Notes: generated by a model from the letters alone, not told the origin. 64,000 nt of DNA from Eubacteriales bacterium (GCA_028694155.1 JAQUTY010000001.1:248001-312000); one strand, 5' to 3'. Shown: positions 53,565-63,991, numbered from the stretch's first letter. Made by a program: numbers and translations.

Positions 53565-53841
53565 GCTTAACCTCCTTGCTGTTCCTATCAATCGCTTTTT
53601 GCGAATTGAGATGCTTGCGGATATCCGCATCCAGCACTCGTCCATTCGCTCTGACTTCGTCCATTGGCTTGAACTTCGTTTCCTTTATGTGCTTGAGCTT
53701 CTTCTTTTTCGGCTTATCCAGCTTCCGAAGCTCGCCATCGCACAAAAGGACGTAGGTCTCATCCAACACTTGAGTTACTACGAATGCCCTATTGGCATCC
53801 CTTCCCGCCTTGCTCAAAACAACGTCGCCTACGCTTATCAT
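53557..53841 (-). CDS. KOW domain-containing RNA-binding protein (L14e-like)
   Basis: A 94-residue protein with an N-terminal KOW motif ([33 protein letters not shown]) and a basic tail ([15 protein letters not shown]). Members occur between map and infA in many Clostridia; the role is probably ribosome- or RNA-related but undefined. GGAGGTG precedes the ATG at 53841, which overlaps the map stop (ATGA). The longer open frame upstream is map coding in another frame. Confidence 0.88.
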   Translation of the reverse strand: MISVGDVVLSKAGRDANRAFVVTQVLDETYVLLCDGELRKLDKPKKKKLKHIKETKFKPMDEVRANGRVLDADIRKHLNSQKAIDRNSKEVKLV

Positions 53842-54596
53842 GGGCACACCTCCGAACAAGTCATCAGTATGGGATCTCCCTTGGTAATCGCCACTGTGTT
53901 CTCGTAGTGAGCCGAGGGTTTTCCGTCCTGAGTGGTAACCGTCCATCCGTCCTCAAGCTGCCACACACGCTCGGTACCCAGATTTATCATGGGCTCGATG
54001 GCGATGGTCATGCCTGCCTGCAAACGCTGTCTGGAACGTGGAGAATAGAAGTTTGGAACTTCCGGATCCTCGTGCATGTGCGTTCCAATTCCGTGTCCTA
54101 CCAAGTCTCTGACTACTCCGTAGCCGTGAGCCTCCGCATGCTTCTGAACTGCAATCGAAATATCGGATATCCGATAACCCTCGCGGCAGTATTCCAGAGC
54201 CTTGTAGAAGCACTCCCTCGTAACTTTGACCAAGCGTTTTGTCGCCTCATCAACCTCACCCACAAGGAAGGTCCTGGCTGCATCTCCATGGAAGCCGTCT
54301 AGGATTGCTCCGACATCGCAGCTAACGATGTCGCCATCTTTGAGCTTGCGCCCCGATGGAATCCCGTGTACGACCTCGTCATTGACGGAGATGCACACGC
54401 TCTTGGGATATCCATTATACCCCAAAAACGAAGGAATTGCACCACTTGACACAATAAAATCGTGTGCAAGTTTATTCAGCGCTTCAGTGGTGACGCCTGC
54501 TTTCACATTTTTTCCCAGAAGAGCTAGGGTGTTTTCCACCACTCTGCCGGCTGCGTGCATCTTTTCTATTTCGGCTTGCGTCTTAATAGTAATCAT
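53838..54596 (-). CDS. map: Methionine aminopeptidase, type I
   Basis: A 252-residue enzyme removing N-terminal Met. The five metal ligands are in CDVGAILDGFHGDAARTF (two Asp), GHGIGTHMHEDP (His), MTIAIEPMI (Glu) and HYENTVAI (Glu). The conserved HGIPSGRKLKDGD block is also present. There is no SH3-like or zinc-finger extension, so it is the short class Ia form. Its ATG overlaps the adk stop (ATGA). Confidence 0.97.
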   Translation of the reverse strand: MITIKTQAEIEKMHAAGRVVENTLALLGKNVKAGVTTEALNKLAHDFIVSSGAIPSFLGYNGYPKSVCISVNDEVVHGIPSGRKLKDGDIVSCDVGAILDGFHGDAARTFLVGEVDEATKRLVKVTRECFYKALEYCREGYRISDISIAVQKHAEAHGYGVVRDLVGHGIGTHMHEDPEVPNFYSPRSRQRLQAGMTIAIEPMINLGTERVWQLEDGWTVTTQDGKPSAHYENTVAITKGDPILMTCSEVCP

Positions 54597-55210
54597 GCGC
54601 CCAGCTTCTCGGAGATTTCAAGCTCAACCTGATCAATGGAAGCATCGCCATTGACAGTGAACAGGTTCCCCTGCTTTTGATAAAAAGCGATCAAGGGGGC
54701 AGTCTTTTGCTCGTACACAGTCAGTCTGTTCTTGACCGTCTCCTCGCGATCGTCGTCCCGCTGATAGAGCTTTCCTCCACAGGGGCAGACGCCATCGGGA
54801 TACTGCGATACATGGTAAGTGCCTCCGCAATCGGGACACATTCTGCGGCTGCTGATTCGATCAATCAAACGATTCAACTGCACTTCAATGTTTATCACAT
54901 GGTCTATCTGTGTGATAGTCTCAAGAGCTTCCGCCTGTGCGACGGTGCGGGGGAAACCGTCAAAGAGGAATCCCCGTGCACAATCGGACATAGCGATACG
55001 GTTCTTGACCATACCGATAATTACATCGTCGCTCACCAGCTCGCCCTTGTCCAAAATAGCCTTCGCCATCCTGCCAAGCGGCGTATCGTTACGAATCTCG
55101 GCACGAAGCATATCTCCGGTAGATATGTGGGCAATGCCCAATCGTGCTGCTATCCTAACAGCCTGTGTGCCTTTTCCCGCACCCGGCGGGCCCAATAGGA
55201 TCAGCTTCAT
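54593..55210 (-). CDS. adk: Adenylate kinase
   Basis: A 205-residue enzyme that balances AMP, ADP and ATP. The P-loop GPPGAGKGT is at residues 7-15, and the AMP-binding block ISTGDMLRAEIRNDTPLG and the FDGFPRTVAQAEAL block follow. The lid has a zinc-knuckle-like set: Cys125-x2-Cys128 and Cys142-Pro-Cys144. The second pair has one spacer residue rather than the usual two. The lid is also shortened, which accounts for a length below the usual 212-217. Confidence 0.96.
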   Translation of the reverse strand: MKLILLGPPGAGKGTQAVRIAARLGIAHISTGDMLRAEIRNDTPLGRMAKAILDKGELVSDDVIIGMVKNRIAMSDCARGFLFDGFPRTVAQAEALETITQIDHVINIEVQLNRLIDRISSRRMCPDCGGTYHVSQYPDGVCPCGGKLYQRDDDREETVKNRLTVYEQKTAPLIAFYQKQGNLFTVNGDASIDQVELEISEKLGA

Positions 55211-55217
55211 GCTAATC

Positions 55218-56486
55218 TTAGTTCAGGAAGCCCTTGTAATGCCTCATCAGCATCTGGGATTCCAGCTGTTCGGTGGTTTCCAAAGCAACGCTGACCATAA
55301 TCAGAATGCTTGTTGCACCAAACACATTGGTTACGCCCAACTGGTTTAGCAGAATTGTCGGGACAATAGCGATTACTGCCAAGAACAAACTGCCGAACAG
55401 TGTCAAGCGGTTGGAGATCTTTCCGAGATACTCGCCCGTAGGCTTGCCTGCACGGATACCGGGGATAAATCCGCCGTTCTGCTGCAGGTTCTTGCTCATC
55501 TCAACAGGGTTGAAGGTGATGGATGTGTAAAAATATCCAAATCCAATGATGAGCAGGAAGTAGATAACGTAGTAGATCACGGGCATGGGCGCATTAGCGG
55601 AAACATAGTTGTTCCACCAATCGGGCGTGCCGCCGAAGAACTGCATAATCATCTCGGGGAACTGCATCAACGTCATGGCGAAGATAAGCGGCAAAACGCC
55701 GTTTGCATTCGCTTTCATGGGTAGATGCGTGTTCTGTCCGCCGTACATCTTGCGACCCACGACTCGCTTTGCATACTGCACAGGAATCTTTCTGACTGCC
55801 TTGTCGATGCAAACAACGAAGGTAATCAAAGCGATGATTGCAACATATGCCAGCGGAATCTGCCAGTACATCGAGCCGCCAAAGAAGCTCTGGAAGGTGT
55901 CGATGAAGAAGGGAACGACTCTTGCCACGATTGATGCAAAGATCAGCATGGAAATACCGTTGCCGATGCCCTTTTCCGTAATCCTCTCGCCCAACCACAT
56001 CAAGAATGCTGTGCCTGCTGCCGAGTAGATTGCGATTGAAATGTAGACAAACGCTCTGGAGCTGCCTGCTGCTACGTTTACTATGTCGCCACCGTAGGTA
56101 ACGATGATGCCAATGGACTGAATGAATGCCAGTGCAATACCAACATAACGAGTGATCTTCTCGATTTTCTGTCTGCCGTCCTCTTCCTTGCTCAATCTCT
56201 CCAATGCGGGGATGGCAATGGTCAACAGCTGCATAATAATCGAAGATGTAATGTACGGTGAAATACCCAATGCAAAGATCGTGAACTGGGAAAACGCCGA
56301 GCCCGACAGCAAGTCCATAAAATCGAACAATGCCATGCCACTGATTGCAGACTGCCATGCTGCAACATTGACGCCGGGGATCGGTATCTGGCAACCCAGA
56401 CGGTAGACAACCAGAAGAAGAAGCGTGTAAAGCATCTTCTTGCGGATGTCCTTGACCCTGAATGCGTTAATATACGTACTAAACAT
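55218..56486 (-). CDS. secY: Preprotein translocase subunit SecY
   Basis: A 422-residue channel subunit with ten predicted helices. Typical blocks are LLLVVYRLGCQIPIPGVN, SGSAFSQFTIFALGISPYITSSIIMQLL, KGIGNGISMLIFASI, HLPMKANANGVLPLIFA, FYTSITFNPVEMSKNLQQNGGFIPGIRAG and the C-terminal LLMRHYKGF-like end. Length is normal. It overlaps the rplO stop by one base. Confidence 0.98.
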   Translation of the reverse strand: MFSTYINAFRVKDIRKKMLYTLLLLVVYRLGCQIPIPGVNVAAWQSAISGMALFDFMDLLSGSAFSQFTIFALGISPYITSSIIMQLLTIAIPALERLSKEEDGRQKIEKITRYVGIALAFIQSIGIIVTYGGDIVNVAAGSSRAFVYISIAIYSAAGTAFLMWLGERITEKGIGNGISMLIFASIVARVVPFFIDTFQSFFGGSMYWQIPLAYVAIIALITFVVCIDKAVRKIPVQYAKRVVGRKMYGGQNTHLPMKANANGVLPLIFAMTLMQFPEMIMQFFGGTPDWWNNYVSANAPMPVIYYVIYFLLIIGFGYFYTSITFNPVEMSKNLQQNGGFIPGIRAGKPTGEYLGKISNRLTLFGSLFLAVIAIVPTILLNQLGVTNVFGATSILIMVSVALETTEQLESQMLMRHYKGFLN

Positions 56487-56926
56487 TAGATCACCTCAAC
56501 AGTTCCGCCTGCCTTCTGGATGGCGTCCTCTGCGGACTTGGAAAACTTTGCTGCCTTAACGACCAGCTTCTTAGTCAGTTCGCCGCCGCCCAAAACCTTC
56601 AGACCGTCTTTTTCAATCTTGCTGATCATGCCCAAACCCTTGAGCATCTCAGCGTTGACTTCGGTGCCATTATCCAACTCTTCGAGGTCGGAAATATTGA
56701 TGATGGTGTAAATCTTTGCAAAACGATTGTAGAAGCCACGCTTAGGCAGACGACGTGCCAAAGGCATCTGACCGCCTTCAAAGCCGTTCTTCTTGCTGCC
56801 GCTTCTTGCCTTTTGACCCTTGTGACCCTTTGCAGAAGTCTTGCCCAGACCTGAACCTGTACCACGACCCACGCGCTTGGGGGCTTTCTTGGTACCTGCT
56901 GCCGGTTGTAATTCGTGAAGTTTCAT
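56486..56926 (-). CDS. rplO: 50S ribosomal protein L15
   Basis: A 146-residue L15. [22 protein letters not shown] opens it, then [37 protein letters not shown] and the C-terminal [13 protein letters not shown]. The ATG at 56926 follows AGGAGG; upstream open frame overlaps rpmD and is not used. It lies 11 bp after rpmD and precedes secY. Confidence 0.97.
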   Translation of the reverse strand: MKLHELQPAAGTKKAPKRVGRGTGSGLGKTSAKGHKGQKARSGSKKNGFEGGQMPLARRLPKRGFYNRFAKIYTIINISDLEELDNGTEVNAEMLKGLGMISKIEKDGLKVLGGGELTKKLVVKAAKFSKSAEDAIQKAGGTVEVI

Positions 56927-56937
56927 GCTAAACCTCC

Positions 56938-57117
56938 TTATATCTCTTCGACCTTGACAAGATGCTTTACCTTGAAGATCTGTCCGCGAATGCAAGCATT
57001 GTCGGGCTTTTCAACAGTCTGGTTCAGCTTGTGCAGGCCGAGCGCCTTTACGGTGTCCTGTTGGTCACGGAGGGAGCTGATGGGGCTCTTTACGAGCGTT
57101 ACTTTCAATGTAGCCAT
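56938..57117 (-). CDS. rpmD: 50S ribosomal protein L30
   Basis: A 59-residue protein of normal size: [20 protein letters not shown], then [38 protein letters not shown]. The ATG at 57117 is preceded by AGGAGG and lies 10 bp after rpsE. The longer upstream frame is an rpsE shadow. Confidence 0.96.
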   Translation of the reverse strand: MATLKVTLVKSPISSLRDQQDTVKALGLHKLNQTVEKPDNACIRGQIFKVKHLVKVEEI

Positions 57118-57127
57118 TTTATGCCTC

Positions 57128-57637
57128 CTAGTTAAGAATCTCGTCAACGGTCTTGCCGCGAAGCTTTGCAATCTGCTCTGCAGTGCGCAGCTGGCTCAAA
57201 CCATCGATGGTCGCCTTGACGCAGTTCGAGGGATTGTTGGAACCGAAGGACTTGGTACGAATGTCCTTGATGCCGACCATTTCCAATACTGCACGGGCGG
57301 GGCCGCCGGCGATAACACCGGTACCTTCTTCTGCGGGGAGCATACGCACATGACCCTTGCCAAACTTGCCCTCGACCGCATGAGGAATGGTTGTGCCCAC
57401 GATTGATACTTCGACCATGTGACGCTTTGCATCCTCGACGCCCTTGCGGACTGCTTCGGGAATTTCTGTCGCCTTGCCGAGACCAACGCCGACCTTGCCG
57501 TTTTCATTACCAACAACCATCAGCGCGGTGAAGCGGAAGTTCTTACCGCCCTTGACAACCTTCGCAACACGGTTAATTGATACGAGTCTTTCTTTGAATT
57601 CGGGGACTTCCTTTTCAAACTTTCTATCGTTTCTCAT
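57128..57637 (-). CDS. rpsE: 30S ribosomal protein S5
   Basis: A 169-residue protein involved in decoding accuracy. The dsRBD-like N-terminal part has [26 protein letters not shown], and the C-terminal part has [43 protein letters not shown] and [18 protein letters not shown]. All are standard. Position between rplR and rpmD is canonical. Confidence 0.98.
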   Translation of the reverse strand: MRNDRKFEKEVPEFKERLVSINRVAKVVKGGKNFRFTALMVVGNENGKVGVGLGKATEIPEAVRKGVEDAKRHMVEVSIVGTTIPHAVEGKFGKGHVRMLPAEEGTGVIAGGPARAVLEMVGIKDIRTKSFGSNNPSNCVKATIDGLSQLRTAEQIAKLRGKTVDEILN

Positions 57638-57649
57638 GTCGTTCCCTCC

Positions 57650-58018
57650 TTAAAAATCCAAGCCCGCTTCACGAGCGCCTGCTGCCAGAGCTGCTACACG
57701 ACCAGTGTAGAGATAACCGCCGCGATCGTAAACGACCTGCTTGATGCCCTTTTCAGTGGCACGTTCACCAATGAGCTTACCGACGAGCTTTGCCTGCTCG
57801 GTCTTGTTCTTCCCATTGAGTTCTTCCTTGATCTTTGCATCCAGTGTGGAAGCTGCAACCAAGGTGTTTCCTGTGATGTCATCGATGATCTGCGCATAGA
57901 TGTGCGTGGTGGAACGATACACATTCAATCTGGGACGTGCTTCGGTTCCGATCATGTAACGACGTTGACGATGATGACGTGCTTTGCGCACAGAATTCTT
58001 GTCTACTTTATTAAACAT
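57650..58018 (-). CDS. rplR: 50S ribosomal protein L18
   Basis: A 122-residue 5S rRNA-binding protein: [33 protein letters not shown], then [42 protein letters not shown]. Length and motifs are normal. Basic N-terminal [11 protein letters not shown] contacts the rRNA. It lies 21 bp after rplF. Confidence 0.98.
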   Translation of the reverse strand: MFNKVDKNSVRKARHHRQRRYMIGTEARPRLNVYRSTTHIYAQIIDDITGNTLVAASTLDAKIKEELNGKNKTEQAKLVGKLIGERATEKGIKQVVYDRGGYLYTGRVAALAAGAREAGLDF

Positions 58019-58039
58019 CTTATGTCACTCCTTCCTCAA

Positions 58040-58579
58040 TTACTTACCGGTCTTGCCTTCCTTGTGGCGCACGTATTCGCCTTCATAGCGAATGCCCTTG
58101 CCCTTGTAAGGTTCAGGCTCACGGACCGCACGGATGTTGGCAGCGATCTGTCCGACCTTCTGCTTATCAATGCCCTTGACAACGATCTTGGTGGGAGCCG
58201 GAACATCAAATGTGATGCCGTCCTTCTCCTCAAACTCTACGGGATGAGAATATCCAACGTTGAGCGTCAGCTTTTCACCGTTCTTGGTCGCTCTGTAACC
58301 GACTCCGACGATTTCCAAACGCTTCTCATAGCCCTTGGTTACGCCGACTGCCATGTTGTTGATCAGGGTTCTGGTCAAGCCATGCAGAGCGCGATGCTTC
58401 TTATTGTCGCTGGGACGCTTAACGGTCAATTCACCGTTATCCTGCTCAAGGATCATCTCCGACGACACCTGCTGTGACAACGTACCCTTTGGGCCCTTTA
58501 CAGTCACGACATGATTGTCGTCAACCGTGATTGTCACTCCCGCTTCAATCTTCACGGGAAGTTTTCCGATTCGAGACAT
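58040..58579 (-). CDS. rplF: 50S ribosomal protein L6
   Basis: A 179-residue L6 with two homologous alpha/beta domains. [19 protein letters not shown] opens the first, [10 protein letters not shown] and [31 protein letters not shown] link to the second, and [25 protein letters not shown] ends it. Everything is typical. GGAGG precedes the ATG. Confidence 0.98.
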   Translation of the reverse strand: MSRIGKLPVKIEAGVTITVDDNHVVTVKGPKGTLSQQVSSEMILEQDNGELTVKRPSDNKKHRALHGLTRTLINNMAVGVTKGYEKRLEIVGVGYRATKNGEKLTLNVGYSHPVEFEEKDGITFDVPAPTKIVVKGIDKQKVGQIAANIRAVREPEPYKGKGIRYEGEYVRHKEGKTGK

Positions 58580-58599
58580 TATTTCTCCTCCTAATTTAC

Positions 58600-58992
58600 T
58601 TACCAGACGTAGGCGAGCACTTCGCCGCCAACACCCAGTTTCCTCGCCTCACGGTCTGTCATTACACCCCTTGAGGTGGACAGAATCGCGATGCCCAAGC
58701 CGCCAAGCACCTTGGGTACTTCATCCTTACGAGCATACACACGCAGACCCGGACGGGAGATGCGCTTGATGCCAACGATAACGCGCTGCTTGTTTGCGCC
58801 ATACTTCAGCTCAACGTGAATGTTCTTGGCAATGCCGTCCTCAGTCACTTCAAAGCTCTTGATGTAGCCTTCGTCAACGAGTATCTGTGCAATAGCGACC
58901 TTGATGGTCGAGCAGGGGATTTCAACGCTCTCATGCTTTGCAATCAGTGCGTTGCGGATCCTTGTAAGCATATCTGCAATAGTATCAGTCAT
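58600..58992 (-). CDS. rpsH: 30S ribosomal protein S8
   Basis: A 130-residue central-domain binder and, in other bacteria, a repressor of the spc operon. [26 protein letters not shown] starts it, and [49 protein letters not shown] ends it. Length is normal and rpsN lies 15 bp upstream. Confidence 0.98.
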   Translation of the reverse strand: MTDTIADMLTRIRNALIAKHESVEIPCSTIKVAIAQILVDEGYIKSFEVTEDGIAKNIHVELKYGANKQRVIVGIKRISRPGLRVYARKDEVPKVLGGLGIAILSTSRGVMTDREARKLGVGGEVLAYVW

Positions 58993-59007
58993 GTTTGTTT
59001 CCTCCTA

Positions 59008-59193
59008 TTACCAGCTTGCCTTACGCACGCCGGGGATCTCGCCCTTGTAAGCCAACTCACGGAAGCAAATGCGGCATACGCCATACTTGCGCAACACGGA
59101 ATGGGGACGACCACAGATACGGCAACGGGTATAGGCGCGAGTGCTGAACTTTGCGGGCGCCTGCTGCTTTAATTTCATGCTTAGTTTTGCCAT
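59008..59193 (-). CDS. rpsN: 30S ribosomal protein S14, zinc-binding type Z
   Basis: A 61-residue short S14. The zinc motif [20 protein letters not shown] has both CxxC pairs, marking the C+ (type Z) form, followed by [18 protein letters not shown]. This form is standard in Bacillota. It lies between rplE and rpsH. Confidence 0.98.
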   Translation of the reverse strand: MAKLSMKLKQQAPAKFSTRAYTRCRICGRPHSVLRKYGVCRICFRELAYKGEIPGVRKASW

Positions 59194-59211
59194 TATAATC
59201 GTTCCTCCTTA

Positions 59212-59826
59212 TTAGTCTTGTACAAAGGGCATTCCGAGAAGAGCAAGCAGTTCCTTCGCTTCTTCATCGGTCTTTGCGCTGGTTACGAACACGATGTTCA
59301 TTCCGCGAACCTTATCGACGTCGTCGTAATTGATTTCGGGGAAAATCAGCTGTTCCTTAACGCCCATCGCATAGTTGCCTCTGCCGTCGAACGACTTATC
59401 GGACACGCCTCTGAAGTCACGGACACGGGGCAGAACGATGTTCATCAGCTTGTCGGCAAAATAGTACATTCTGTCGCCGCGCAGGGTGACCTTTGCGCCG
59501 ATGTTCATGCCCTCACGAACCTTAAAGTTCGCAACGGACTTCTTTGCCTTGGTGATGATTGCCTTCTGACCTGAGATTTGACCCAGCTCATTGACGGCTG
59601 CTTCGATGCCCTTGGGGTTTTCCTTTTCGGAGCCCAGACCCATGTTGATGATGATTTTCTCCAGCTTGGGTGTCTCCATAGTGTTCGCATAATGGAACTT
59701 GTCCTTCAATGCGGGAGCTACTTCGCTATTGTACTTCTCCTTGAGACGAGGTACACCGGTCAGAGCCTTTGCTTCTTCTGCTACCTTTTTCTTCTTGGGT
59801 GCAGCTGCTGCTTCATTTTTAGCCAT
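59212..59826 (-). CDS. rplE: 50S ribosomal protein L5 with N-terminal extension
   Basis: A 204-residue L5. The core ([95 protein letters not shown]) is normal. Ahead of it lie about 25 extra residues rich in Ala and Lys ([16 protein letters not shown]), so the protein is longer than the usual 179-180. AAGGAGG precedes the ATG, which supports the long start. Confidence 0.96.
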   Translation of the reverse strand: MAKNEAAAAPKKKKVAEEAKALTGVPRLKEKYNSEVAPALKDKFHYANTMETPKLEKIIINMGLGSEKENPKGIEAAVNELGQISGQKAIITKAKKSVANFKVREGMNIGAKVTLRGDRMYYFADKLMNIVLPRVRDFRGVSDKSFDGRGNYAMGVKEQLIFPEINYDDVDKVRGMNIVFVTSAKTDEEAKELLALLGMPFVQD

Positions 59827-59848
59827 TAGTTAAGTCCTCCTTCCGACG

Positions 59849-60166
59849 TTAGTCCATGCTCTTGCCGCACTTTGTGCAAACGCGGACTTTCTTGCCATCA
59901 ACAAATGTGTGGCCTACGCGTGTGGGCTTGCCGCACTTTGTGCAGACCAGCTTAACGTTACTTACATGGATGGTGCCTTCCTTCTCAATACGACCACCGG
60001 GTTCGCCTTGCTTACGGGGCTTTACATGGGTTGTAATCATGTTTGCGCCCTGCACGACTACTCTTTCCTTCTCGGGGTTCGTGCTGAGGATCTTGCCTTC
60101 CTTACCCTTGTCTTTTCCGGAGATGACGACGACCTTGTCGCCCTTTTTGACATTCAACTTATTCAT
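59849..60166 (-). CDS. rplX: 50S ribosomal protein L24
   Basis: A 105-residue L24, an early assembly protein. The KOW motif GDKVVVISGKDKGKEGKILS is at residues 9-28, followed by GANMITTHVKPRKQGEPGGR. The C-terminus carries two CTKCGK blocks around HTFVDGKKVRV, a four-cysteine set that could bind zinc. It lies 11 bp after rplN. Confidence 0.97.
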   Translation of the reverse strand: MNKLNVKKGDKVVVISGKDKGKEGKILSTNPEKERVVVQGANMITTHVKPRKQGEPGGRIEKEGTIHVSNVKLVCTKCGKPTRVGHTFVDGKKVRVCTKCGKSMD

Positions 60167-60177
60167 GTCTTTCCTCC

Positions 60178-60546
60178 TTACAGTACTTCGGGTGCCAGCG
60201 AGACGATCTTCATGTAATCCTTCTCGCGCAGCTCTCTTGCGACCGGCCCAAAGATACGGGTGCCGCGGGGCTGCTTTGCATCATTGATGATGACCGCCGC
60301 ATTGTCGTCAAAACGAATGTGCGAGCCATCTGCACGGGATGTTTCAAACACTGTACGAACGACAACTGCCTTGACTACATCCTTCTTCTTCACTGTGCCG
60401 CCCGGAGTTGCACTCTTGACGGAAGCCACAATGACGTCACCTATGCTTGCGGACTTGCGATATGAACCGCCCAGTACTCGGATGCACATAATCTCTTTTG
60501 CACCGCTGTTGTCCGCTACCTTTAATCTGGTTTGAGGTTGAATCAT
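60178..60546 (-). CDS. rplN: 50S ribosomal protein L14
   Basis: A 122-residue protein forming an inter-subunit bridge: [20 protein letters not shown], then [40 protein letters not shown] and [15 protein letters not shown]. Everything matches the family. It follows rpsQ by 17 bp. Confidence 0.98.
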   Translation of the reverse strand: MIQPQTRLKVADNSGAKEIMCIRVLGGSYRKSASIGDVIVASVKSATPGGTVKKKDVVKAVVVRTVFETSRADGSHIRFDDNAAVIINDAKQPRGTRIFGPVARELREKDYMKIVSLAPEVL

Positions 60547-60563
60547 TCTCTATTTCCTCCTCA

Positions 60564-60821
60564 TTACTTAGCCTTCTCGACGATTTCGACCAGACGCCAT
60601 CTCTTGTCCTTCGAAATCGGGCGGCATTCCATGATCCTTACTGTGTCGCCGATGCCGCACAGGTTCTCCTCGTCATGCGCCTTGAACTTATGTGTGCGGT
60701 TGACCATCTTGCCGTACAACGGATGACGGACCTTGGTCTTGATGGCGACCACAATGGTCTTGTCCATCTTGTCGCTTACGACGACACCGATACGAGTTTT
60801 GCGATATCCTCTAATTTCCAT
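60564..60821 (-). CDS. rpsQ: 30S ribosomal protein S17
   Basis: An 85-residue OB-fold protein: [40 protein letters not shown], then [37 protein letters not shown]. Length is typical. AAGGAGG lies just before the ATG, and it follows rpmC by 14 bp. Confidence 0.98.
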   Translation of the reverse strand: MEIRGYRKTRIGVVVSDKMDKTIVVAIKTKVRHPLYGKMVNRTHKFKAHDEENLCGIGDTVRIMECRPISKDKRWRLVEIVEKAK

Positions 60822-60835
60822 TTATGCTCTCCTCC

Positions 60836-61039
60836 TTATTCGGCGTCCGCGGCCATCTCGCGCTGGCGAAGAATGGTCTTGATTCTTGCGATGTCTTTTC
60901 TGCATTCCGCAATACGGTTCGGATTGGCAATCTGTCCCGTTACGGTCTGGAAGCGGAGGTTAAACAGCTCTGCCTTCAGTTCCTTCTCCTGCTGCAAAAG
61001 ATCTGCATCAGTCATTTCTCTCAACTTTTCGGGCTTCAT
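60836..61039 (-). CDS. rpmC: 50S ribosomal protein L29
   Basis: A 67-residue helical hairpin at the exit tunnel: [57 protein letters not shown] region is complete. The ATG at 61039 overlaps the rplP stop (ATGA), and AAGGAG precedes it within rplP. The longer open frame is an rplP shadow. Confidence 0.97.
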   Translation of the reverse strand: MKPEKLREMTDADLLQQEKELKAELFNLRFQTVTGQIANPNRIAECRKDIARIKTILRQREMAADAE

Positions 61040-61467
61040 TGTTCTGCTCCTTCCTTGACAACTTCTTTCTTGACGATCTTGCACTTGATCGGAAGCTTGT
61101 GCATAGCCAGTCTCAATGCTTCGTGGGCTGTCTCATCATCGACGCCTGCGATTTCGAACATGACTCTGCCGGGCTTGACTACTGCTACCCAGTACTCAGG
61201 TGCGCCCTTACCGGAACCCATGCGGGTTTCTGCCGGCTTCTTTGTTACAGGCTTGTCGGGGAAGATCTTAATCCAGACCTGACCGCCACGCTTGATGTAA
61301 CGGGTCATTGCAATACGACTTGCCTCAATCTGATTGCTGGTGATCCAAGAAGGCTCACAAGCCACCAGACCGTAATCGCCGTAGGTGACCTGGCTGCCAC
61401 GAATGGCCTTGCCCTTCATGCGACCGCGAAATACTCTGCGGCGCTTAACTCTCTTAGGCATTAACAT
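61036..61467 (-). CDS. rplP: 50S ribosomal protein L16
   Basis: A 143-residue L16 at the A-site of the large subunit: [74 protein letters not shown] and [16 protein letters not shown]. All standard. It starts 2 bp after rpsC and is coupled to rpmC. Confidence 0.98.
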   Translation of the reverse strand: MLMPKRVKRRRVFRGRMKGKAIRGSQVTYGDYGLVACEPSWITSNQIEASRIAMTRYIKRGGQVWIKIFPDKPVTKKPAETRMGSGKGAPEYWVAVVKPGRVMFEIAGVDDETAHEALRLAMHKLPIKCKIVKKEVVKEGAEQ

Positions 61468-61469
61468 GG

Positions 61470-62129
61470 TTATTTGCCTCCTTCCTTACGCTTCGCCTTG
61501 CCCAGAACCTCGCCCTTGTAAATCCATACCTTGACGCCGACTCTGCCATAGGTGGTGTGCGCTTCTGCAAATCCGTAATGAATGTCTGCACGCATCGTCT
61601 GCAGGGGGATGGAACCTTCATGGTATCCTTCCGTTCTTGCGATCTCTGCGCCGCCCAAACGACCGCCGCACTTGACCTTGATGCCCTTGACGCTCTGCTT
61701 CTGCATTGCGCGCTGCAGCGACTGCTTCATTGCTCTACGGAAGCTGATGCGCTTCTCGAGCTGTGCCGCGATATTCTCGGCAACCAACTGTGCGTCTGCG
61801 TCTGCGTCACGGACTTCCATGATGTTGACATTGACGGGCTTGTTGACCTGCTTTGCAATATCTTCCTTGATTGCGTCGATGCCTGCGCCACCCTTGCCAA
61901 TCAACATGCCCGGACGGGCCGTGTAGATGGAGATGGTGAGCTTGCCTGCTGCACGCTCAATTTCAATGCGGCTGATGCTCGCCTGATAATACTTCTTCTT
62001 CACATAGTCACGAATCTTGCGATCTTCGACGAGGAAGTTGGCGAAATCCTTTTTCTGTGCATACCAGCGGGTGTTCCAATCTCTGATAACGCCTACGCGG
62101 AAGCCATTCGGATTAACTTTCTGACCCAT
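61470..62129 (-). CDS. rpsC: 30S ribosomal protein S3
   Basis: A 219-residue mRNA-entry protein. [25 protein letters not shown] opens it; the KH domain includes [23 protein letters not shown]; the C-terminal domain has [32 protein letters not shown] and [16 protein letters not shown]. Everything is normal. It lies 15 bp after rplV. Confidence 0.98.
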   Translation of the reverse strand: MGQKVNPNGFRVGVIRDWNTRWYAQKKDFANFLVEDRKIRDYVKKKYYQASISRIEIERAAGKLTISIYTARPGMLIGKGGAGIDAIKEDIAKQVNKPVNVNIMEVRDADADAQLVAENIAAQLEKRISFRRAMKQSLQRAMQKQSVKGIKVKCGGRLGGAEIARTEGYHEGSIPLQTMRADIHYGFAEAHTTYGRVGVKVWIYKGEVLGKAKRKEGGK

Positions 62130-62144
62130 ACTATTTCCTCCTCC

Positions 62145-62531
62145 TTACTTAACCTGATCCAAGATGATCGTGATGTGACTCGTGCGCTTGCGAATAGGCG
62201 ATGCGGAACCACGAGCTCTGGGACGATACCTTTTGAGTGTCGGTCCCTGGTTTGCGTAAACCTCGGCGACAAAGAGATCGTCGCGGTTGAGGTTGAGGTT
62301 GTTCTCAGCGTTTGCAATAGCCGAGTTCAACAGCTTCAACACGGGCTCGCTGGCTGCCTTTGGAGTGTATTCCAAGATGGCTGCTGCTTCCCTTACGCTC
62401 TTCCCACGGATCGTATCGACAACGATCTTGATCTTGCGGGACGAAATTCTGATATAGCGCGCAATTGCGTGCGGACGCTTGTCTGCGTTCTGGCGACGTG
62501 CTGCCGCTTTTTCTCTGCTTCTAGTTGCCAT
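62145..62531 (-). CDS. rplV: 50S ribosomal protein L22
   Basis: A 128-residue tunnel protein. After a basic N-terminus ([18 protein letters not shown]) come [39 protein letters not shown] and the tunnel hairpin [26 protein letters not shown]. The ATG at 62531 is preceded by AAGGAGG; frames further upstream overlap rpsS. The basic N-terminal extension is a little longer than usual. Confidence 0.97.
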   Translation of the reverse strand: MATRSREKAAARRQNADKRPHAIARYIRISSRKIKIVVDTIRGKSVREAAAILEYTPKAASEPVLKLLNSAIANAENNLNLNRDDLFVAEVYANQGPTLKRYRPRARGSASPIRKRTSHITIILDQVK

Positions 62532-62541
62532 ACTTTCCTCC

Positions 62542-62823
62542 TTATTTTGCGCCCGACGACTTCTCGGAGCCTCTGTGACCCCTGAAGGTGCGAGTGGGGG
62601 CAAATTCGCCCAGCTTATGACCGACCATTTCATCCGTTACATACACGGGAACATGCTTTCTTCCGTCATGCACAGCAATGGTGTGACCTACAAACTCGGG
62701 GAAAATGGTGGAGGATCTTGACCAAGTCTTGACGACGGTCTTCTTGCCGCTCTCGTTCATTGCGCTGATGCGAGCCAACAAGCGTTCACTGACAAACGGG
62801 CCTTTTTTAACCGATCTGCTCAT
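62542..62823 (-). CDS. rpsS: 30S ribosomal protein S19
   Basis: A 93-residue head protein: [71 protein letters not shown]. It is typical throughout. It lies 23 bp after rplB and 10 bp before rplV. Confidence 0.98.
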   Translation of the reverse strand: MSRSVKKGPFVSERLLARISAMNESGKKTVVKTWSRSSTIFPEFVGHTIAVHDGRKHVPVYVTDEMVGHKLGEFAPTRTFRGHRGSEKSSGAK

Positions 62824-62846
62824 TGTATTTTATCCTTCCTTTCCCA

Positions 62847-63683
62847 TTACTTACCGCTGCTTCTGCGGCGGACGATGAACTTATTGCTCTGGTTCTTATG
62901 CTTGCGCGTCTTGTAACCCATTGCAGGCTTGCCCCAAGGAGTTACAGGGCCGGGACGACCCACAGGCGCCTTGCCTTCGCCACCGCCGTGGGGGTGGTCG
63001 CAGGGGTTCATGACCGAACCACGAACTGTCGGGCGAATGCCCATGTGACGCTTACGGCCTGCTTTACCGAGCATTACGTTCTGAATGTCTGCATTGCTGA
63101 CCTGACCGATCGTTGCCTTTGCGTTCATGGGGATCAAACGAACCTCGCCGCTGGGCAGACGAACCTGACCATACTTGCCTTCCTTTGCCATCAGCTGCGC
63201 TGCGTTGCCTGCTGAGCGAACCAACTGCGCACCCTTGCCGGGCTTGAGCTCGATGCAATGGATAAGCGTGCCTACGGGGATATTTGCAAGCACCAGTGCG
63301 TTGCCGACCTTGATGTCTGCGCCCTCGCCCGAGACGACCGTGTCACCCACGTTCAGTCCCAAAGGAGCGATGATGTAACGCTTCTCGCCGTCAACATAGT
63401 GCAACAGAGCGATGTTTGCCGAACGATTGGGGTCATACTCAATGGAGAATACCTTCGCAGGGATGCCGTCCTTGTTGCGCTTGAAATCGATGATGCGATA
63501 CTTGCGCTTTGCGCCGCCGCCCTGATGACGAACGGTGATTTTGCCGCTGTTGTTGCGGCCGCCCTTGTGACGAAGATCTGTCAACAGGGACTTTTCGGGA
63601 GTTGTGCGTGTGATTTCCTCAAATGCGGAAACCGTCATGCCGCGCTGACCCGGAGTGATCGGATTGATCTTACGAATAGCCAT
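62847..63683 (-). CDS. rplB: 50S ribosomal protein L2
   Basis: A 278-residue protein near the peptidyl transferase centre. [94 protein letters not shown] regions are present, including the conserved His in the DHPHGGG loop. Length is normal. It follows rplW by 11 bp. Confidence 0.98.
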   Translation of the reverse strand: MAIRKINPITPGQRGMTVSAFEEITRTTPEKSLLTDLRHKGGRNNSGKITVRHQGGGAKRKYRIIDFKRNKDGIPAKVFSIEYDPNRSANIALLHYVDGEKRYIIAPLGLNVGDTVVSGEGADIKVGNALVLANIPVGTLIHCIELKPGKGAQLVRSAGNAAQLMAKEGKYGQVRLPSGEVRLIPMNAKATIGQVSNADIQNVMLGKAGRKRHMGIRPTVRGSVMNPCDHPHGGGEGKAPVGRPGPVTPWGKPAMGYKTRKHKNQSNKFIVRRRSSGK

Positions 63684-63694
63684 ACTCTTCCTCC

Positions 63695-63991
63695 TTACTG
63701 CGCAATGCCGTCAAAGAGCTCGATGCCCTTGGACTCAGCAGTGAGCTGAACGTATGCCTTCTTGGTGGAAGGACGTCTGCCCTCTGTGCGTCCCTGACGC
63801 TTCATTTTGCCCAGTTTGTTTACGGTGCGAACCGCCTTAACCTTTACGCCGAAAATTTCCTCGACTGCCTTGCGAATCTCGACCTTGTTGGCAGCCTTGT
63901 CCACTTCGAACGTGTAGGTCTTGTGGGCGATGTGGTCGTAGCTCTTCTCCGAGAGGATGGGAGCCTTGATGATGTCATACCCGCTTTTCAT
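63695..63991 (-). CDS. rplW: 50S ribosomal protein L23
   Basis: A 98-residue exit-tunnel protein where SRP and trigger factor dock: [69 protein letters not shown]. Its ATG overlaps a TAA (TAATG) just upstream, which is probably the end of rplD; only about three codons of that gene would lie in the window, too few to annotate. It is the first gene of the superoperon visible here. Confidence 0.97.
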   Translation of the reverse strand: MKSGYDIIKAPILSEKSYDHIAHKTYTFEVDKAANKVEIRKAVEEIFGVKVKAVRTVNKLGKMKRQGRTEGRRPSTKKAYVQLTAESKGIELFDGIAQ

